From positions 115,716 to 179,715 of the IMG/VR virus record IMGVR_UViG_3300032268_001078: a stretch of DNA of 64,000 bases; one strand, 5' to 3'. Of the stretch, positions 9,003 through 18,261 are shown one piece after another. A program made the position numbers and the translations under genes. Every line of letters starts with the position of its first letter. Position 1 is the stretch's first letter. The DNA is from a virus. Under the pieces are notes generated by a model. The model ran no database searches, was not told where the DNA came from, and was given only the letters and a program-made list of their open reading frames with translations.

Positions 9003-10385
9003 TTATTTAATTCCAGCTAGTTTTTGCATTCTTGAAATTTGATCATCAGCTTTAATAATTGGTTGGCTTGCTGGGCGACCACCGATTACTTTACTAGCAA
9101 ATGATGTTTTATTTTCTGTTAAAGCTTTTTTGTTAGATGATTTTTTGATAGTTGTTTTCAAAATTTCATAAACATTTTTAGCTTCGTTTAATGATGTAGC
9201 TTTATCAAAAGAACTAACTACATTTACTTTTTGACCTTCAGTTAAACTGTTTGCTTTGAAAATACGATTAACGTAAATCAATTTAGCGTTTAATAAATTA
9301 ACTTCGTTTAATTGACCACGAAGAGTTCTGATGGTACGAATGGCTTCTTTCAATTCTTCTTCTTTAGATTCATCTACATCACCTTTCATCATTTTTTTCT
9401 TTTCCATCATAGCTTTGATTTTAGATTTCATAGCTTCTTTCATGTCATCTTCTTCTTCTTTAATTACTTTAGGTCCTTTATATTTACCTTTCATAGTAAT
9501 TGCAGCAAGATTCTTTTGAGGAGCTACTCCACCTGATGTTCCAGCTTTTTTAGCTTCGTCCATTTCTTTTGGTTCACCTTTGTAACCTTTACGTTGTTTC
9601 ATAGCTTCGTAAAGAGAATAAAGTTCTTCTAATTCTTCTTCTTCAGATTTTTTCTTTTTAGGTTTAGATTTAGATTTTTTGTCTTCTTCACCTTCTTCTT
9701 CACCTTCTTCTTCAGTTTCTTCACCTTCCATTTCACCACCTTCAGCGTCAAAGTTGAAATCCATGTTCATGTCTTCTTCACCTCCCATGTCTTCCATGCC
9801 TTCTTCACCACCTAAACCAGCAGCTTCAAGTTCAGCTCTGATGATTTTTTTAAGTTCATCAACTGTAACTTCACCAATTCCTTCACTTCCTGAAGCAGCT
9901 TCATTTTCCATGTCGAACATTTCGTTCATCATGTCTTCTTCTTCATTTACTTCTTCACCTTCTTTTTCAAGTTCACGTAAGATTTCTTCAAGATCAAAGT
10001 TTTCTTCCATTCCTTCTTCTTCGGAAAGTTCAGAATCCATTTCATACACAGAACCATCACCATCCATGTCTTCTTCTTCAAGAGCATTAAATAATTCTTC
10101 TAAGTCGATTTCTTCTTCAAGACTAGTGTTGTCATCAGGATCATAATCCATTCCTTCTTCTACTTCATTTTCTTCATTCATAGAAATTAGATCTAAATTA
10201 CGATCTGAATTGTAAATTTCTTCCATCTCATCTTTTTCATCATCTCTCATACGTTTTTCAAACATAGCTGAAATACGTGGTGCAAATGATTCTTCAAGAG
10301 AGGCTTTTGCATTGGCAACGGCAGCTTCACGTAGAGCTTTAGCGTCAGCAATGGCTTCTTCGAATAATTTTTTGTTATTTGACAT
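9003..10385 (-). CDS. Prohead scaffold/core protein, gp22-like
   Basis: 460 residues, extremely acidic in the first two thirds (long Glu/Asp runs about residues 50-240), then a Lys-rich stretch and an alpha-helical C-terminus. Position between gp21-like protease and gp23-like capsid genes is the T4 scaffold position. It has several (L/I)xE sites (QLNEV, SLTEG, SLNEA, ALTEN) that the prohead protease could cut to clear the core. The C-terminus 'RMQKLAGIK' is a motif seen again in two other proteins of this window. Function is assigned from composition, position and length rather than a catalytic motif. Confidence 0.82.
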   Translation of the reverse strand: MSNNKKLFEEAIADAKALREAAVANAKASLEESFAPRISAMFEKRMRDDEKDEMEEIYNSDRNLDLISMNEENEVEEGMDYDPDDNTSLEEEIDLEELFNALEEEDMDGDGSVYEMDSELSEEEGMEENFDLEEILRELEKEGEEVNEEEDMMNEMFDMENEAASGSEGIGEVTVDELKKIIRAELEAAGLGGEEGMEDMGGEEDMNMDFNFDAEGGEMEGEETEEEGEEEGEEDKKSKSKPKKKKSEEEELEELYSLYEAMKQRKGYKGEPKEMDEAKKAGTSGGVAPQKNLAAITMKGKYKGPKVIKEEEDDMKEAMKSKIKAMMEKKKMMKGDVDESKEEELKEAIRTIRTLRGQLNEVNLLNAKLIYVNRIFKANSLTEGQKVNVVSSFDKATSLNEAKNVYEILKTTIKKSSNKKALTENKTSFASKVIGGRPASQPIIKADDQISRMQKLAGIK

Positions 10386-10526
10386 TTAATTTTTTTGTTT
10401 TCGCACTGTCTATTAAAGAGACAATATAAGTATTTTTGTAATGTGCGACAGGATATTAGAGATCCTGTATGGATATTCATAAATATGTATAAATACCCAA
10501 AAACATGCAACTATTATAAAAACTTT
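10386..10526 (-). promoter_or_regulatory. Leader region of the scaffold-capsid unit
   Basis: The 141-nt gap upstream of the scaffold gene holds a late-type motif ATATTTAT (10479-10486) about 93 nt before the ATG, a 7-bp hairpin ACAGGAT/ATCCTGT (10449-10469) and a weaker GTCT/AGAC hairpin closer to the ATG. No T-tract follows either hairpin on the minus strand, so they are not clear terminators; a structured 5' leader or processing site is possible. Confidence 0.4.
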
Positions 10527-11159
10527 TTATCTTATACAACAAACTCCGGTTTGGCTACAAATAATATCTGTAACTAACGAATGGATTTTATTGTAAGGAT
10601 TAGTATTTGTATTATAATTATAATTTTTAGATTCATTTAATCCACCTACTGGTCTCATATAAGCACCATGTGTAGATGGCGTACTTACAAAATCCCAACA
10701 AACTAAATCAAAATCATCTTGTACTTCAACTGTGTTTTCATTCATGGGTGTTGTTGAACCCATTCCACGAGATGAAATACCTACTGTAATATTATTTAAA
10801 AATAAATGTTTTAAAATATTTCCTGAAGGAGTATCTAAAACTTCTATGCGACCAAATAAATCATCACCGTCCCACCATAATTTTTGAATATTATGACAAA
10901 CATTTTTAAGATTAATTACTGATGATTCAGGATGATCTAATTCTCCTAATGCTCTATTTTGAGCAATAGGTCCTTGAATGTATTTTGCAACTTCTCTTTC
11001 TAGAATTCCTTTAGGGTAAATACGGCCATTTTCATTTTTAGCATTAGCCCGTTGTACAATACCTTCTACAATTAAATTTTTAGAAGGATTCATCCTTGCC
11101 TCATGTAAATTTTGGGCAATAGGTTTAAAAGGAATATATTCTATTAAAATTTGAGACAT
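10527..11159 (-). CDS. Prohead protease, gp21-like
   Basis: 210 residues. Contains 'NGRIYPKGILEREV', the histidine motif 'GELDHPESS' (His76), and the serine motif 'VGISSRGMGS' (Ser129/130), then 'DLVCWDFVSTPSTHGAYMRP'. This is the T4 gp21 / herpes-assemblin type Ser-His protease. It should cut scaffold, capsid and packaged internal proteins at (L/I)xE. Its start shares one base with the preceding gene's stop (TAATG), suggesting coupled translation. Its likely substrates in this window are discussed in the findings. Confidence 0.93.
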   Translation of the reverse strand: MSQILIEYIPFKPIAQNLHEARMNPSKNLIVEGIVQRANAKNENGRIYPKGILEREVAKYIQGPIAQNRALGELDHPESSVINLKNVCHNIQKLWWDGDDLFGRIEVLDTPSGNILKHLFLNNITVGISSRGMGSTTPMNENTVEVQDDFDLVCWDFVSTPSTHGAYMRPVGGLNESKNYNYNTNTNPYNKIHSLVTDIICSQTGVCCIR

Positions 11160-12187
11160 TAAGGAACTTGTTTAAACTTATTTTGAAAGTCAGGATCTGC
11201 AGTGATTTTATCTCCAGGTTTAGCAGATATCATAGTATTTGGATCTTTTTTACTTTGATAAAGTATTTCTTTAATCATACCTTTAATAGCTTTTACATTT
11301 TCAGGAGTTAAACGAATAGTTCTTGAATCTTGAACTTGAACACCTTCATTGTTTTGAATGCGTCTTTTATTAGCATCATTAGTTTTACCAACATTGATAA
11401 TTGGTTCACCTTTTGCTTTTTTATCTGCTTGATATTTTTCCCAAGCTGCATCAACTTCTTTATCAGATGGTCTTTTTTTACCCATTTCACTCATTGGGTT
11501 TTTTGGATTAGCTTGAGCATGAGCTGCAACAGCCATGTTTCTTTTTTCTTTATCTGTTTTTCCTTTAAATTGAGGAGCTTTAGATTTTTCAAAATCACTA
11601 ACGTACTTACTTATTGGAGCATTTTTACGAATTCTTTCTCCTAATGAAGTATCAGGACCACTAAAATTTTCTTTTAATGCTACTTTTTTTTCTTTACCGG
11701 GCATAGCCATTACTTTAGCACCTCTTGCTTTTTTAGGTGTTTGAGTCATACTAGCTACTTTTCCAGGGTTATTAGGATTTTTAATTTTACTGTCTTTTTT
11801 AACATTTGCTTTAACATCCTTTTTAGCTACTTTCATTTCATTAGCTTTATCTTTAGTTAAAGTATCATCTTTAGGAGTTTTAACTTCAGCTTTAACAGCT
11901 TCAGCCGATTTAGCAGTGTTACGAGTACCTGGTTTTTTGCCTGATCCCCATTCTCCTACTAACTTTACAGAGTCAGCAGCTAAACGATTAGTATAATAAG
12001 CTGGATCTGCTTTAAGGTTTTTAATTACTTTAGCTTGTGCTTTTTTAATATTTTCTGGATTTATTTCCCCACCCATTGTGGTTAATTCATAATCCATTCC
12101 GCTGTCGAATTCATAGACATTTACACGGTCTATTTCTTTTTGTAACGGGTTTATATATTGGTCGAAGTATTGTTGGTTGACGCCCAT
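11159..12187 (-). CDS. Lys-rich protein between portal and protease genes
   Basis: 342 residues, not recognised. The middle (about 70-180) is Lys/Ala-rich and probably unfolded; a central part reads 'SDKEVDAAWEKYQADKKAKG' and the C-terminus 'TPENVKAIKGMIKEILYQ' looks helical. T4 places small prohead-core genes (67, 68) in this interval, so a head-core role is possible but not shown. It has one (L/I)xE site in the middle (LKE|NFSG). The late-type motif 12192-12199 is only four nt from the ATG. Confidence 0.7.
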   Translation of the reverse strand: MGVNQQYFDQYINPLQKEIDRVNVYEFDSGMDYELTTMGGEINPENIKKAQAKVIKNLKADPAYYTNRLAADSVKLVGEWGSGKKPGTRNTAKSAEAVKAEVKTPKDDTLTKDKANEMKVAKKDVKANVKKDSKIKNPNNPGKVASMTQTPKKARGAKVMAMPGKEKKVALKENFSGPDTSLGERIRKNAPISKYVSDFEKSKAPQFKGKTDKEKRNMAVAAHAQANPKNPMSEMGKKRPSDKEVDAAWEKYQADKKAKGEPIINVGKTNDANKRRIQNNEGVQVQDSRTIRLTPENVKAIKGMIKEILYQSKKDPNTMISAKPGDKITADPDFQNKFKQVP

Positions 12188-12202
12188 GGTGATAAATATG
12201 TA

Positions 12203-12355
12203 TTATCCTTGTCCTATAGAAATTTTTTTATAATTTTTTGAACCTTTATTTTTAGACATTTTTGTTTTGGCATGAATACCTTTACGTTTGGTTTTTGTCT
12301 TTAATTTAAATATTCTAACAGGTCCACTGCTTTTTGCTTTAACTTTTGCTGCCAT
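12203..12355 (-). CDS. Small basic protein (50 aa), head-gene cluster
   Basis: ATG 12355 to TAA 12203 encodes 50 residues starting MAAKVKAKSSGPVRIF and ending NYKKISIGQG. About 18 Lys/Arg make it very basic; the central 'KRKGIHAKTKMSKNKGSKN' resembles small basic proteins I associate with other T4-like aquatic phages near the portal and protease genes. It overlaps the end of the next upstream gene by 17 nt in another frame and has an AGAAATAAAAA leader like other real starts here. Could bind DNA or scaffold; function unknown. Confidence 0.75.
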   Translation of the reverse strand: MAAKVKAKSSGPVRIFKLKTKTKRKGIHAKTKMSKNKGSKNYKKISIGQG

Positions 12356-13064
12356 TTTTTATTTCTTTTATATTTTTATATAACGTTTTTAATTCATTCA
12401 TTAATTGATCTACTATACCTTCAGTTCGTTTATTGTATTGAACATTATTGGTTTCACTTAATTCTACTTTTAACTTACTTGTGTAATTAGCAATTTTGTT
12501 TACTTCTTGAAGTTTTCGTTTAATTTCTTTCATAGCAACATGCATTTGTGTAGAAGGTTTAACTACTTCAGTTTGTTTCTTAAATTGATTATAACGAGTT
12601 TCATTCAATGCTTTATTGATTATTTTATTGTAATCAGCCATTGAAAGAGTTTTACCAGTTTCACTTAATCTAATAGTATTCTCAGCCACATTGTGTAAAT
12701 CCATGTCAGTTTTCGCATCTTCTCGCGCGTATTCTAACAATCTAATAAATAATGGTACATCTACCACGATTTTATCGGGTTTGTTGGTAGCTTCCCACAA
12801 ATCTTTAGCGTCTATTCTATCAGATGGTTTAGCTTTAGTATAACCTATACCAGTATATGCTGTAATGTCTTTTGCTCCTGGAGTGTATGCTGAAGGAACA
12901 GATCCTTTTTTATTTTGTCCTTGATATGTTGGATTTGATTCTTTAATGGTTTTATTTCCATTATGTTGATACCCATTTCCTACAGAAAAACTAGCATTTT
13001 GTTCTTTTATTTGTTTTTGAACAAACTTACGAATTTTTTCTTGTAATTCGGTTTTAGTTCTCAT
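12339..13064 (-). CDS. Hypothetical head-cluster protein
   Basis: 241 residues, unrecognised. N-terminal helix 'KTELQEKIRKFVQKQIKEQN', then a Gly/Asn/Ser-rich stretch with 'SVGNGYQHNG', and a helical C-terminus containing 'ALNETRYNQF', 'KLQEV' and 'LSETNN', i.e. several (L/I)xE sites. 'VGNGYQ' also occurs at the start of the capsid protein ('QVGNGYQWAG'), which may be chance. Its ATG overlaps the previous stop (ATGA). Located between portal and protease genes, so a virion or assembly role is likely. Confidence 0.75.
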   Translation of the reverse strand: MRTKTELQEKIRKFVQKQIKEQNASFSVGNGYQHNGNKTIKESNPTYQGQNKKGSVPSAYTPGAKDITAYTGIGYTKAKPSDRIDAKDLWEATNKPDKIVVDVPLFIRLLEYAREDAKTDMDLHNVAENTIRLSETGKTLSMADYNKIINKALNETRYNQFKKQTEVVKPSTQMHVAMKEIKRKLQEVNKIANYTSKLKVELSETNNVQYNKRTEGIVDQLMNELKTLYKNIKEIKNGSKS

Positions 13065-13909
13065 GATACTTTTTTAATTTCACTTAATAATTCATAATAT
13101 TGAAGTAAGTTAATTAAATGTTCTTCTTTTGGATTTTCATTTTTAAGAACAGGTTTAATTAATTTAATAGATTCATTTAATTTAATTTGTGTAGCTAAAT
13201 CTGGTATTCTTTCAGTATAACTAGTCAAATTTAATTTTAAATAATTAAAGTGATTATTAATAATATTTTTTAATTTAATTGAATCATTAATATTATTAAT
13301 GTATTCTTTTAAAATAAGTTTTTGTTGTGAAGTAAAACTATTATAACGTTCATTGAATTTTTCAATTAGTATTTTATATGTAAGAATACGAATATCTGCT
13401 GATTCATTTAAAAATAATTTAATGTTTTCATTTTCTCCATTAATTATTTCTTTTTTAGTTAAATGTTCTAATAAAGTAATTTTATTATCAATAACTTGTT
13501 TTGGATCTGTATATGTTTTTGAACGGTAGTGTTCTAATAAAGTATAAACAGCAGCAGAGGTTTTATAATTAGAAATTTTATTTCTAAAGAAATTATCTAA
13601 ATCATAATGTCTTTTAATATCTTTAACTAAATTATATTTTTCTTCATTTATTTTTTTAGTATTTATTTTGATAGCAGATTCTGCTAGAGTTTGAATAATG
13701 GTTTCAGCTTTAGAATCAGTTAGTTTTTCACTGTTATTTACTAAATTATAAAGACGTTGTTCTTTAGCTAATTCAGAATTAGTAAAGTGTTTTTTCATTA
13801 TTTTTACAGCAGGTGAATCACCTTTAGTCAACACATCATTAGTTACTTGGCGTACTAACAGCTCAAATATAATACCAGTGTTCTTTACCTTTGAATGTTT
13901 TATTAACAT
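13061..13909 (-). CDS. Helical hypothetical protein downstream of portal
   Basis: 282 residues, rich in Lys, Asn, Ile and Leu and predicted almost wholly helical; opens 'MLIKHSKVKNTGIIFELLVRQ'. No catalytic motif seen. (L/I)xE sites occur as 'LFLNESAD' and 'IKLNESIKL'. Four-base ATGA overlap with the next gene suggests the two are translated together. The position right after the portal gene is where T4 has prohead-core genes, but length and sequence do not let me equate it with gp67 or gp68. Confidence 0.72.
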   Translation of the reverse strand: MLIKHSKVKNTGIIFELLVRQVTNDVLTKGDSPAVKIMKKHFTNSELAKEQRLYNLVNNSEKLTDSKAETIIQTLAESAIKINTKKINEEKYNLVKDIKRHYDLDNFFRNKISNYKTSAAVYTLLEHYRSKTYTDPKQVIDNKITLLEHLTKKEIINGENENIKLFLNESADIRILTYKILIEKFNERYNSFTSQQKLILKEYINNINDSIKLKNIINNHFNYLKLNLTSYTERIPDLATQIKLNESIKLIKPVLKNENPKEEHLINLLQYYELLSEIKKVS

Positions 13910-13935
13910 GTTAAATCTAATAATAAATATGTATA

Positions 13936-15900
13936 TTAACTAGGAGACATAATGTTGTTTTCACTTAACAAACCATCATCGTCTTTTGATTCAAATAAGT
14001 TTATTTTTCTCATTCCACTTAAACCACTCAACATATTTTTATTTTGAAGATAAACAGTTTGGGTACTTTCTAATGCTAAAGGTGAACCACCTTTATATTG
14101 TGTTTTTCCAAGTTTATTTTCACCTTCTTCTGGAGCTGAGTATTCTTTGCGGCCTAAGCGATCTTTCCCAAATGGACTATCTTGAGTATCAATAACACTA
14201 GATTTCTTTTCAGGTCTACCAGGTAACCTAACTTTATTAGGTTGATTTTCATCATATCCTGTTGGTACTTGTTCTGGTGCTTTTGGAGGTCCTGTATAGC
14301 GACCTGGTCCATATATTGTTGCTAATATATGAGGTGTACCATATGCTTGTCCTGTTTCTGCTGGATCGTTTCCTTCTTCTTCTACTTGTTTTAATCTAAA
14401 TAAGCGTTTTTTATCTTCAATTACTAAATCTCTCATTTCATCTACTTCATCTTCACTAAAATGAAATACATTATCATAAATCCAATCACTAGGCATTAAG
14501 CCAGATTCTTGAACTGATTTAGCTAAGTCAACTTTTTCTTTCCATAATGCAACTCTTTCTTGATCATAGATAATACTTGGTGTAGTTAATGAAAGTTCAA
14601 AATTTGCTAATGCTTCTCCATCGTATCCTTGAACATATAAATGAACCAACGCAATTTTTGTAAGTTCACTTACTAATATTCGTTGTAAACGTTCTACTGT
14701 ACGAGCAAATCTAATGTCTTCAGCAGCTAATGTAGCTTTACCGGTTAAATCTTTTTCATAACCCATAAATGCTTTAGGAACTTTAAGAGCGGCAAATAAT
14801 TTGTCTCTTAAATATTCTACATCTGTAATACCATCATAGTTTAATCCAGGAACATTATCAATTCTAGTAGTTGTATCATTACCACGAACTGGAATATAAT
14901 AATCTTCCATCATATTTTGAACATTATATTTTAAATTATATTGGCCTGTTTGGTTATCCACAAATGGAGTTTTTTTCAATTTACTAACCATTTGTTGCAT
15001 ATAATTGTCTACTTCTGCTGGAGGAATAGCACCAATATTAATATAAAATAATCTTCTGTCTGGAGCGCGAGTAATTCTATGAATTAACATAGCATCTTCC
15101 ATCAACATATATTGTTTAAATAATTTACGAGCAGGCTCTAAATAACTTCTACCATAAGGTAAATAGTTAACATCACTTAATAATCTAAAGTGAGCCATTT
15201 CATAATTTTCAAAATAAATTCCTTCTTCTACATCTTTATTTCCATAACTAGCCCAACCTGCTGCACTAGAAGCACCAGATCCAGCTGCTGGATCATATTT
15301 AAATCTAACATAAGATGGATTGTCTAATTTAATACCTTCTTCTCTTAAAATATTAAAACTACTAAATGGAATAACATTATAAACACCAAATTTTTCAGCA
15401 ATTTCTAATTTTAAATAAAAATCACCGTATTTAAACATGTTTCTAGCCCATGACCATAAATTAAATTCAACATTCAATACATCATAAAACAAGTTATAAA
15501 GAATTTTTTGAATATTTTCATCACTAGAACGAATATGAAGCATTTCTCCACTTTCATTTCGTAAAGTACACTCATCTGCTAAAATATCTAATGCTGATGC
15601 TACAATAGCATCACTATCCATTGCTTCATAATCAGAATATAATTGAGGTCTGATTGAAGGATAATTAATAGCGGTTTGACCAGCATATGCTGCTACTCCT
15701 GATGTGGTGTAAATTCTATTGAATCTATCTACTACAGAGTTAGTTTGAAGTACCCCCTGAGATTGGATTCTATCAGTATCAATTACTTTTAGTTGATCTC
15801 CTCCTACATTTCGTATTACTACGTCTGCTGAGAATAATTTCTTTAATCTTCCAAATATACCTGTGGTAGGTGTTTGTGGATTTATTTGTTGTTCTGCCAT
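13936..15900 (-). CDS. Portal vertex protein, gp20-like
   Basis: 654 residues. T4-portal features: 'YSDYEAMDSDAIVASALDILADEC', 'LWSWARNMFKYGDFYLKL', 'PFSSFNILREEG', 'HRITRAPDRRLFYINIG', 'YLRDKLFAALKVPKAFMGYE' and 'LTGKATLAAEDIRFARTVERLQ'. It forms the dodecameric ring at one head vertex through which gp17 pumps DNA. Length exceeds T4 gp20 (524) because of a low-complexity Pro/Gly-rich C-terminal tail that ends 'LLSENNIMSPS', with possible (L/I)xE cuts at LFE and LSE. Lies 7 nt after the terminase gene. Confidence 0.95.
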   Translation of the reverse strand: MAEQQINPQTPTTGIFGRLKKLFSADVVIRNVGGDQLKVIDTDRIQSQGVLQTNSVVDRFNRIYTTSGVAAYAGQTAINYPSIRPQLYSDYEAMDSDAIVASALDILADECTLRNESGEMLHIRSSDENIQKILYNLFYDVLNVEFNLWSWARNMFKYGDFYLKLEIAEKFGVYNVIPFSSFNILREEGIKLDNPSYVRFKYDPAAGSGASSAAGWASYGNKDVEEGIYFENYEMAHFRLLSDVNYLPYGRSYLEPARKLFKQYMLMEDAMLIHRITRAPDRRLFYINIGAIPPAEVDNYMQQMVSKLKKTPFVDNQTGQYNLKYNVQNMMEDYYIPVRGNDTTTRIDNVPGLNYDGITDVEYLRDKLFAALKVPKAFMGYEKDLTGKATLAAEDIRFARTVERLQRILVSELTKIALVHLYVQGYDGEALANFELSLTTPSIIYDQERVALWKEKVDLAKSVQESGLMPSDWIYDNVFHFSEDEVDEMRDLVIEDKKRLFRLKQVEEEGNDPAETGQAYGTPHILATIYGPGRYTGPPKAPEQVPTGYDENQPNKVRLPGRPEKKSSVIDTQDSPFGKDRLGRKEYSAPEEGENKLGKTQYKGGSPLALESTQTVYLQNKNMLSGLSGMRKINLFESKDDDGLLSENNIMSPS

Positions 15901-15907
15901 TGTTTTG

Positions 15908-17512
15908 TTATAATAACCATGTTAAATCTACAATATTACCTTGGGCATCTTGCATTTTAAATGGATTTTGGTTGTTAGTGTAATTTGTATTATACATTGC
16001 TGGCATATGTAAGGCTGTTGATTTTCCTATTCCTTGAATTGCCATTTTTGTTAACTCATCTCCAGTTTGTTTATATTTTAAACTTGTGTCTCTTAAAAAC
16101 ATTCCTATTCCTAAAGCCATAACTAAGTCATCATTATATCCGTCTTGTGCTTGTGCTTTACCATGTTTCCACACAAAAGTCCTTAATTCTTCCAATGTTC
16201 TTTTTGATTGAATAGTTACTGATTTTTCATGAATATAAGAAATCATTTTAGCAATGACCAGTGGTCTAGTACGAAGAGATGTAGTAAATCCTGGAACCAT
16301 TCCTTCACCTGACTGGTATTTGTTAAGATACAATTCAACATTTACTAATGCTGCATCTTGTCTTGGTGAATAATATAGATTTGGATATTGTCTTTCAATA
16401 ACTGTTTGAACTACATCCCAACCTACGTTAGCATTTTCAACTACTAATAAAGCATTATTATATTCTGTAGCAATACCAACTAAAAAATGACCATAGTCAC
16501 GAGTTCCAATTTGTCCTTTATATTCTCCAACTTGAGTATTGGTTTCTATGTCAAAAATATGGAAAGCACTGTAATCTTTTCCGTCTCCTCTTGCACAATC
16601 TGCAATAACTGCGTATTGTTTTGAATAATCTGGACGTTCAAATATCCAAAGATTACCATCCATCCCACGTTTTTCTACAGGTTCTTTAACATTTGTTTCA
16701 ATATACCAATTAAGAACCGAAGGATCAATAGCAGTATCACCGGAAGTTGTAAAATCACAATCACATTCTTGTGCTGCCATTCTTGGTCCTAAATCAACAT
16801 CTTGTTGATCTCTCCACGATTGATTGCGTTCAGGATGTACAGTCCAAGGTAATCTTATTGGTAAGAAACTAGTTTGACCTTCTTCTGCTTTAACCCAAGT
16901 TCTATGAAACCAGTTTCCTGTACCATATGGAGTAGACATTGCAATACATCCACCACCTGTTGCTAAGGTTTGTTGAGCTGAAACGAATACTTCTTCGATA
17001 TTATCAATAAACGCAGCCTCGTCAATCAACAACAATGATACGGCTTCTGAACGTGCACTATCACCAGCTGCTGAAACGGCTTTCATTTGAGATCCATTTG
17101 CTAATCGAATACTGAGTTTGTTGTTTTCAATTGTTTTAATTTGCATCCAACTAGGTAAGTTATCATAACCAAATTTTACTTTAGTTACCATATTTTTAGC
17201 TGTTTCAGTTTTAGTCGCAATACATAACACGTTTTTATCTGTGTTAAATAACATTAACCACAAACTGTAACCCGATGCTAAAGTACTAATACCTAATTGA
17301 CGAGATTTATTAATAATACAAAATGGATTTTTTAAATATAATTTTAATACTGCTTCTTGAAAAGGATAAAGTTGAAATCTTACTCTACCTCTTGTAGGAT
17401 GTTGAATCATATAATACTTCTTCATGAAGTAAATAGGATCCTGCTTACATCTAATAAGTTCTTGTTGAATTGCTTCTTTTATGGAAGGTTGTATTATTTG
17501 CTTATCTTCCAT
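15908..17512 (-). CDS. Terminase large subunit, gp17-like
   Basis: 534 residues. N-terminal ATPase: adenine-binding 'FQLYPFQ' (46-52), variant Walker A 'SRQLGIST' (70-77, as in T4 gp17 which also lacks the usual GK), Walker B 'LLIDEAAF' (161-168), coupling motif 'STPYGTGN' (193-200). C-terminal RNaseH-like nuclease: 'IADCARGDGKDYSAF' (Asp305), 'LLVVENANVG' (Glu359) and a late 'YNDDLVMALGIG'. It packages DNA into the prohead and cuts it. No small terminase gene (gp16) is recognisable beside it. Confidence 0.95.
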   Translation of the reverse strand: MEDKQIIQPSIKEAIQQELIRCKQDPIYFMKKYYMIQHPTRGRVRFQLYPFQEAVLKLYLKNPFCIINKSRQLGISTLASGYSLWLMLFNTDKNVLCIATKTETAKNMVTKVKFGYDNLPSWMQIKTIENNKLSIRLANGSQMKAVSAAGDSARSEAVSLLLIDEAAFIDNIEEVFVSAQQTLATGGGCIAMSTPYGTGNWFHRTWVKAEEGQTSFLPIRLPWTVHPERNQSWRDQQDVDLGPRMAAQECDCDFTTSGDTAIDPSVLNWYIETNVKEPVEKRGMDGNLWIFERPDYSKQYAVIADCARGDGKDYSAFHIFDIETNTQVGEYKGQIGTRDYGHFLVGIATEYNNALLVVENANVGWDVVQTVIERQYPNLYYSPRQDAALVNVELYLNKYQSGEGMVPGFTTSLRTRPLVIAKMISYIHEKSVTIQSKRTLEELRTFVWKHGKAQAQDGYNDDLVMALGIGMFLRDTSLKYKQTGDELTKMAIQGIGKSTALHMPAMYNTNYTNNQNPFKMQDAQGNIVDLTWLL

Positions 17513-18072
17513 GATACTCCTCCTAAGAATCCCATACCACTTGTTGAATTTGCTCCAACTCCAAAGTGAAATACTGTATTCTTTTTATTTTCATAGCTAA
17601 GAGTTCCATAACCTCCAATATTAGTTATGTCTACTAAAAATCCTCCATAAAGTTTACGTTGAGCTACTTCATAATGATTGATTGTTTTTTCTATTGTAGT
17701 TGTTATTTTAGGTATTCTATAATTTTTAGTATGTTGTCTAGCAGCTAATTTATTTTTAGTAATAGTATCTCTAATAGCTATATAACCTAAACTATCCATT
17801 CTAATTGTATCAAAATAAATCAACTTAGCAAAGTAGTCCGCCAATATTTTGGCGGTATCTACATGCTCTATAATTGGAGGTCCTGGAATATAAATTATTT
17901 CACCAGGAATATAAACTGGACTTACAATATTTGTTGTATCCCAAGTTGTATCGTGAGTAACTTGTATAAATGTATCTGATTTTGGGGCACCATTTGTACA
18001 GTATTTAGGGCCTATTAAAGCTAAAACAATTCCTAGTATTATAAGTAGTACTATTTGAATTTTCTTACCCAT
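17494..18072 (-). CDS. N-terminally anchored membrane protein
   Basis: 192 residues. Positively charged start then a single hydrophobic helix (about 5-22, 'IQIVLLIILGIVLALIG'), with a Cys at 25. The outside part includes 'PVYIPGEIIYIPGPP', a helical middle and Gly-rich beta strands at the C-terminus (GGFLVDITNIGGYG...FHFGVGANS). The layout suggests an inner-membrane anchored periplasmic protein. A spanin-like lysis role is possible but no lysis partner is seen. Overlaps the terminase start by 19 nt. Confidence 0.7.
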   Translation of the reverse strand: MGKKIQIVLLIILGIVLALIGPKYCTNGAPKSDTFIQVTHDTTWDTTNIVSPVYIPGEIIYIPGPPIIEHVDTAKILADYFAKLIYFDTIRMDSLGYIAIRDTITKNKLAARQHTKNYRIPKITTTIEKTINHYEVAQRKLYGGFLVDITNIGGYGTLSYENKKNTVFHFGVGANSTSGMGFLGGVSWKISK

Positions 18073-18250
18073 TTTTATTTCCTCCTACTGCCCATTTAAT
18101 TCTGTCTACTTCTTTTTGATCAGGTTTAATCTTTTCTTTAATAAGAGGTTTTTTCTGATTTTCAAAACGTGCTTGTGTTGTTCCGTCAAACTTCTTTAGT
18201 AAGTTTTTGAAGTCATTCTCATCTAAAGGATTTACATTAAAATTACTCAT
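18065..18250 (-). CDS. Small hypothetical protein
   Basis: 61 residues from ATG 18250 (MSNFNVNPLDENDFKNLL); a longer frame uses only an upstream TTG at 18265. Charged, no recognised domain; ends 'RIKWAVGGNKNG'. A late-type motif (18265-18272) overlaps the previous gene's stop and lies 14 nt from this ATG, supporting this start. Overlaps the membrane-protein gene by 8 nt. Confidence 0.65.
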   Translation of the reverse strand: MSNFNVNPLDENDFKNLLKKFDGTTQARFENQKKPLIKEKIKPDQKEVDRIKWAVGGNKNG

Positions 18251-18261
18251 AGTATATTTTA

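Noticed and set aside
9679-10146. Plus-strand frame of 155 codons inside the scaffold gene
   Set aside because: Serine-rich low-complexity translation is the antisense of the acidic Glu-rich scaffold; no start context; all real genes are on the minus strand.
10247-10510. Minus-strand frame overlapping scaffold start
   Set aside because: Another frame of the leader and scaffold start, no domain, composition unlike neighbours.
17494-18072. Firm call as a spanin
   Set aside because: Single anchor and beta C-terminus are compatible, but no second lysis gene or diagnostic motif was seen.
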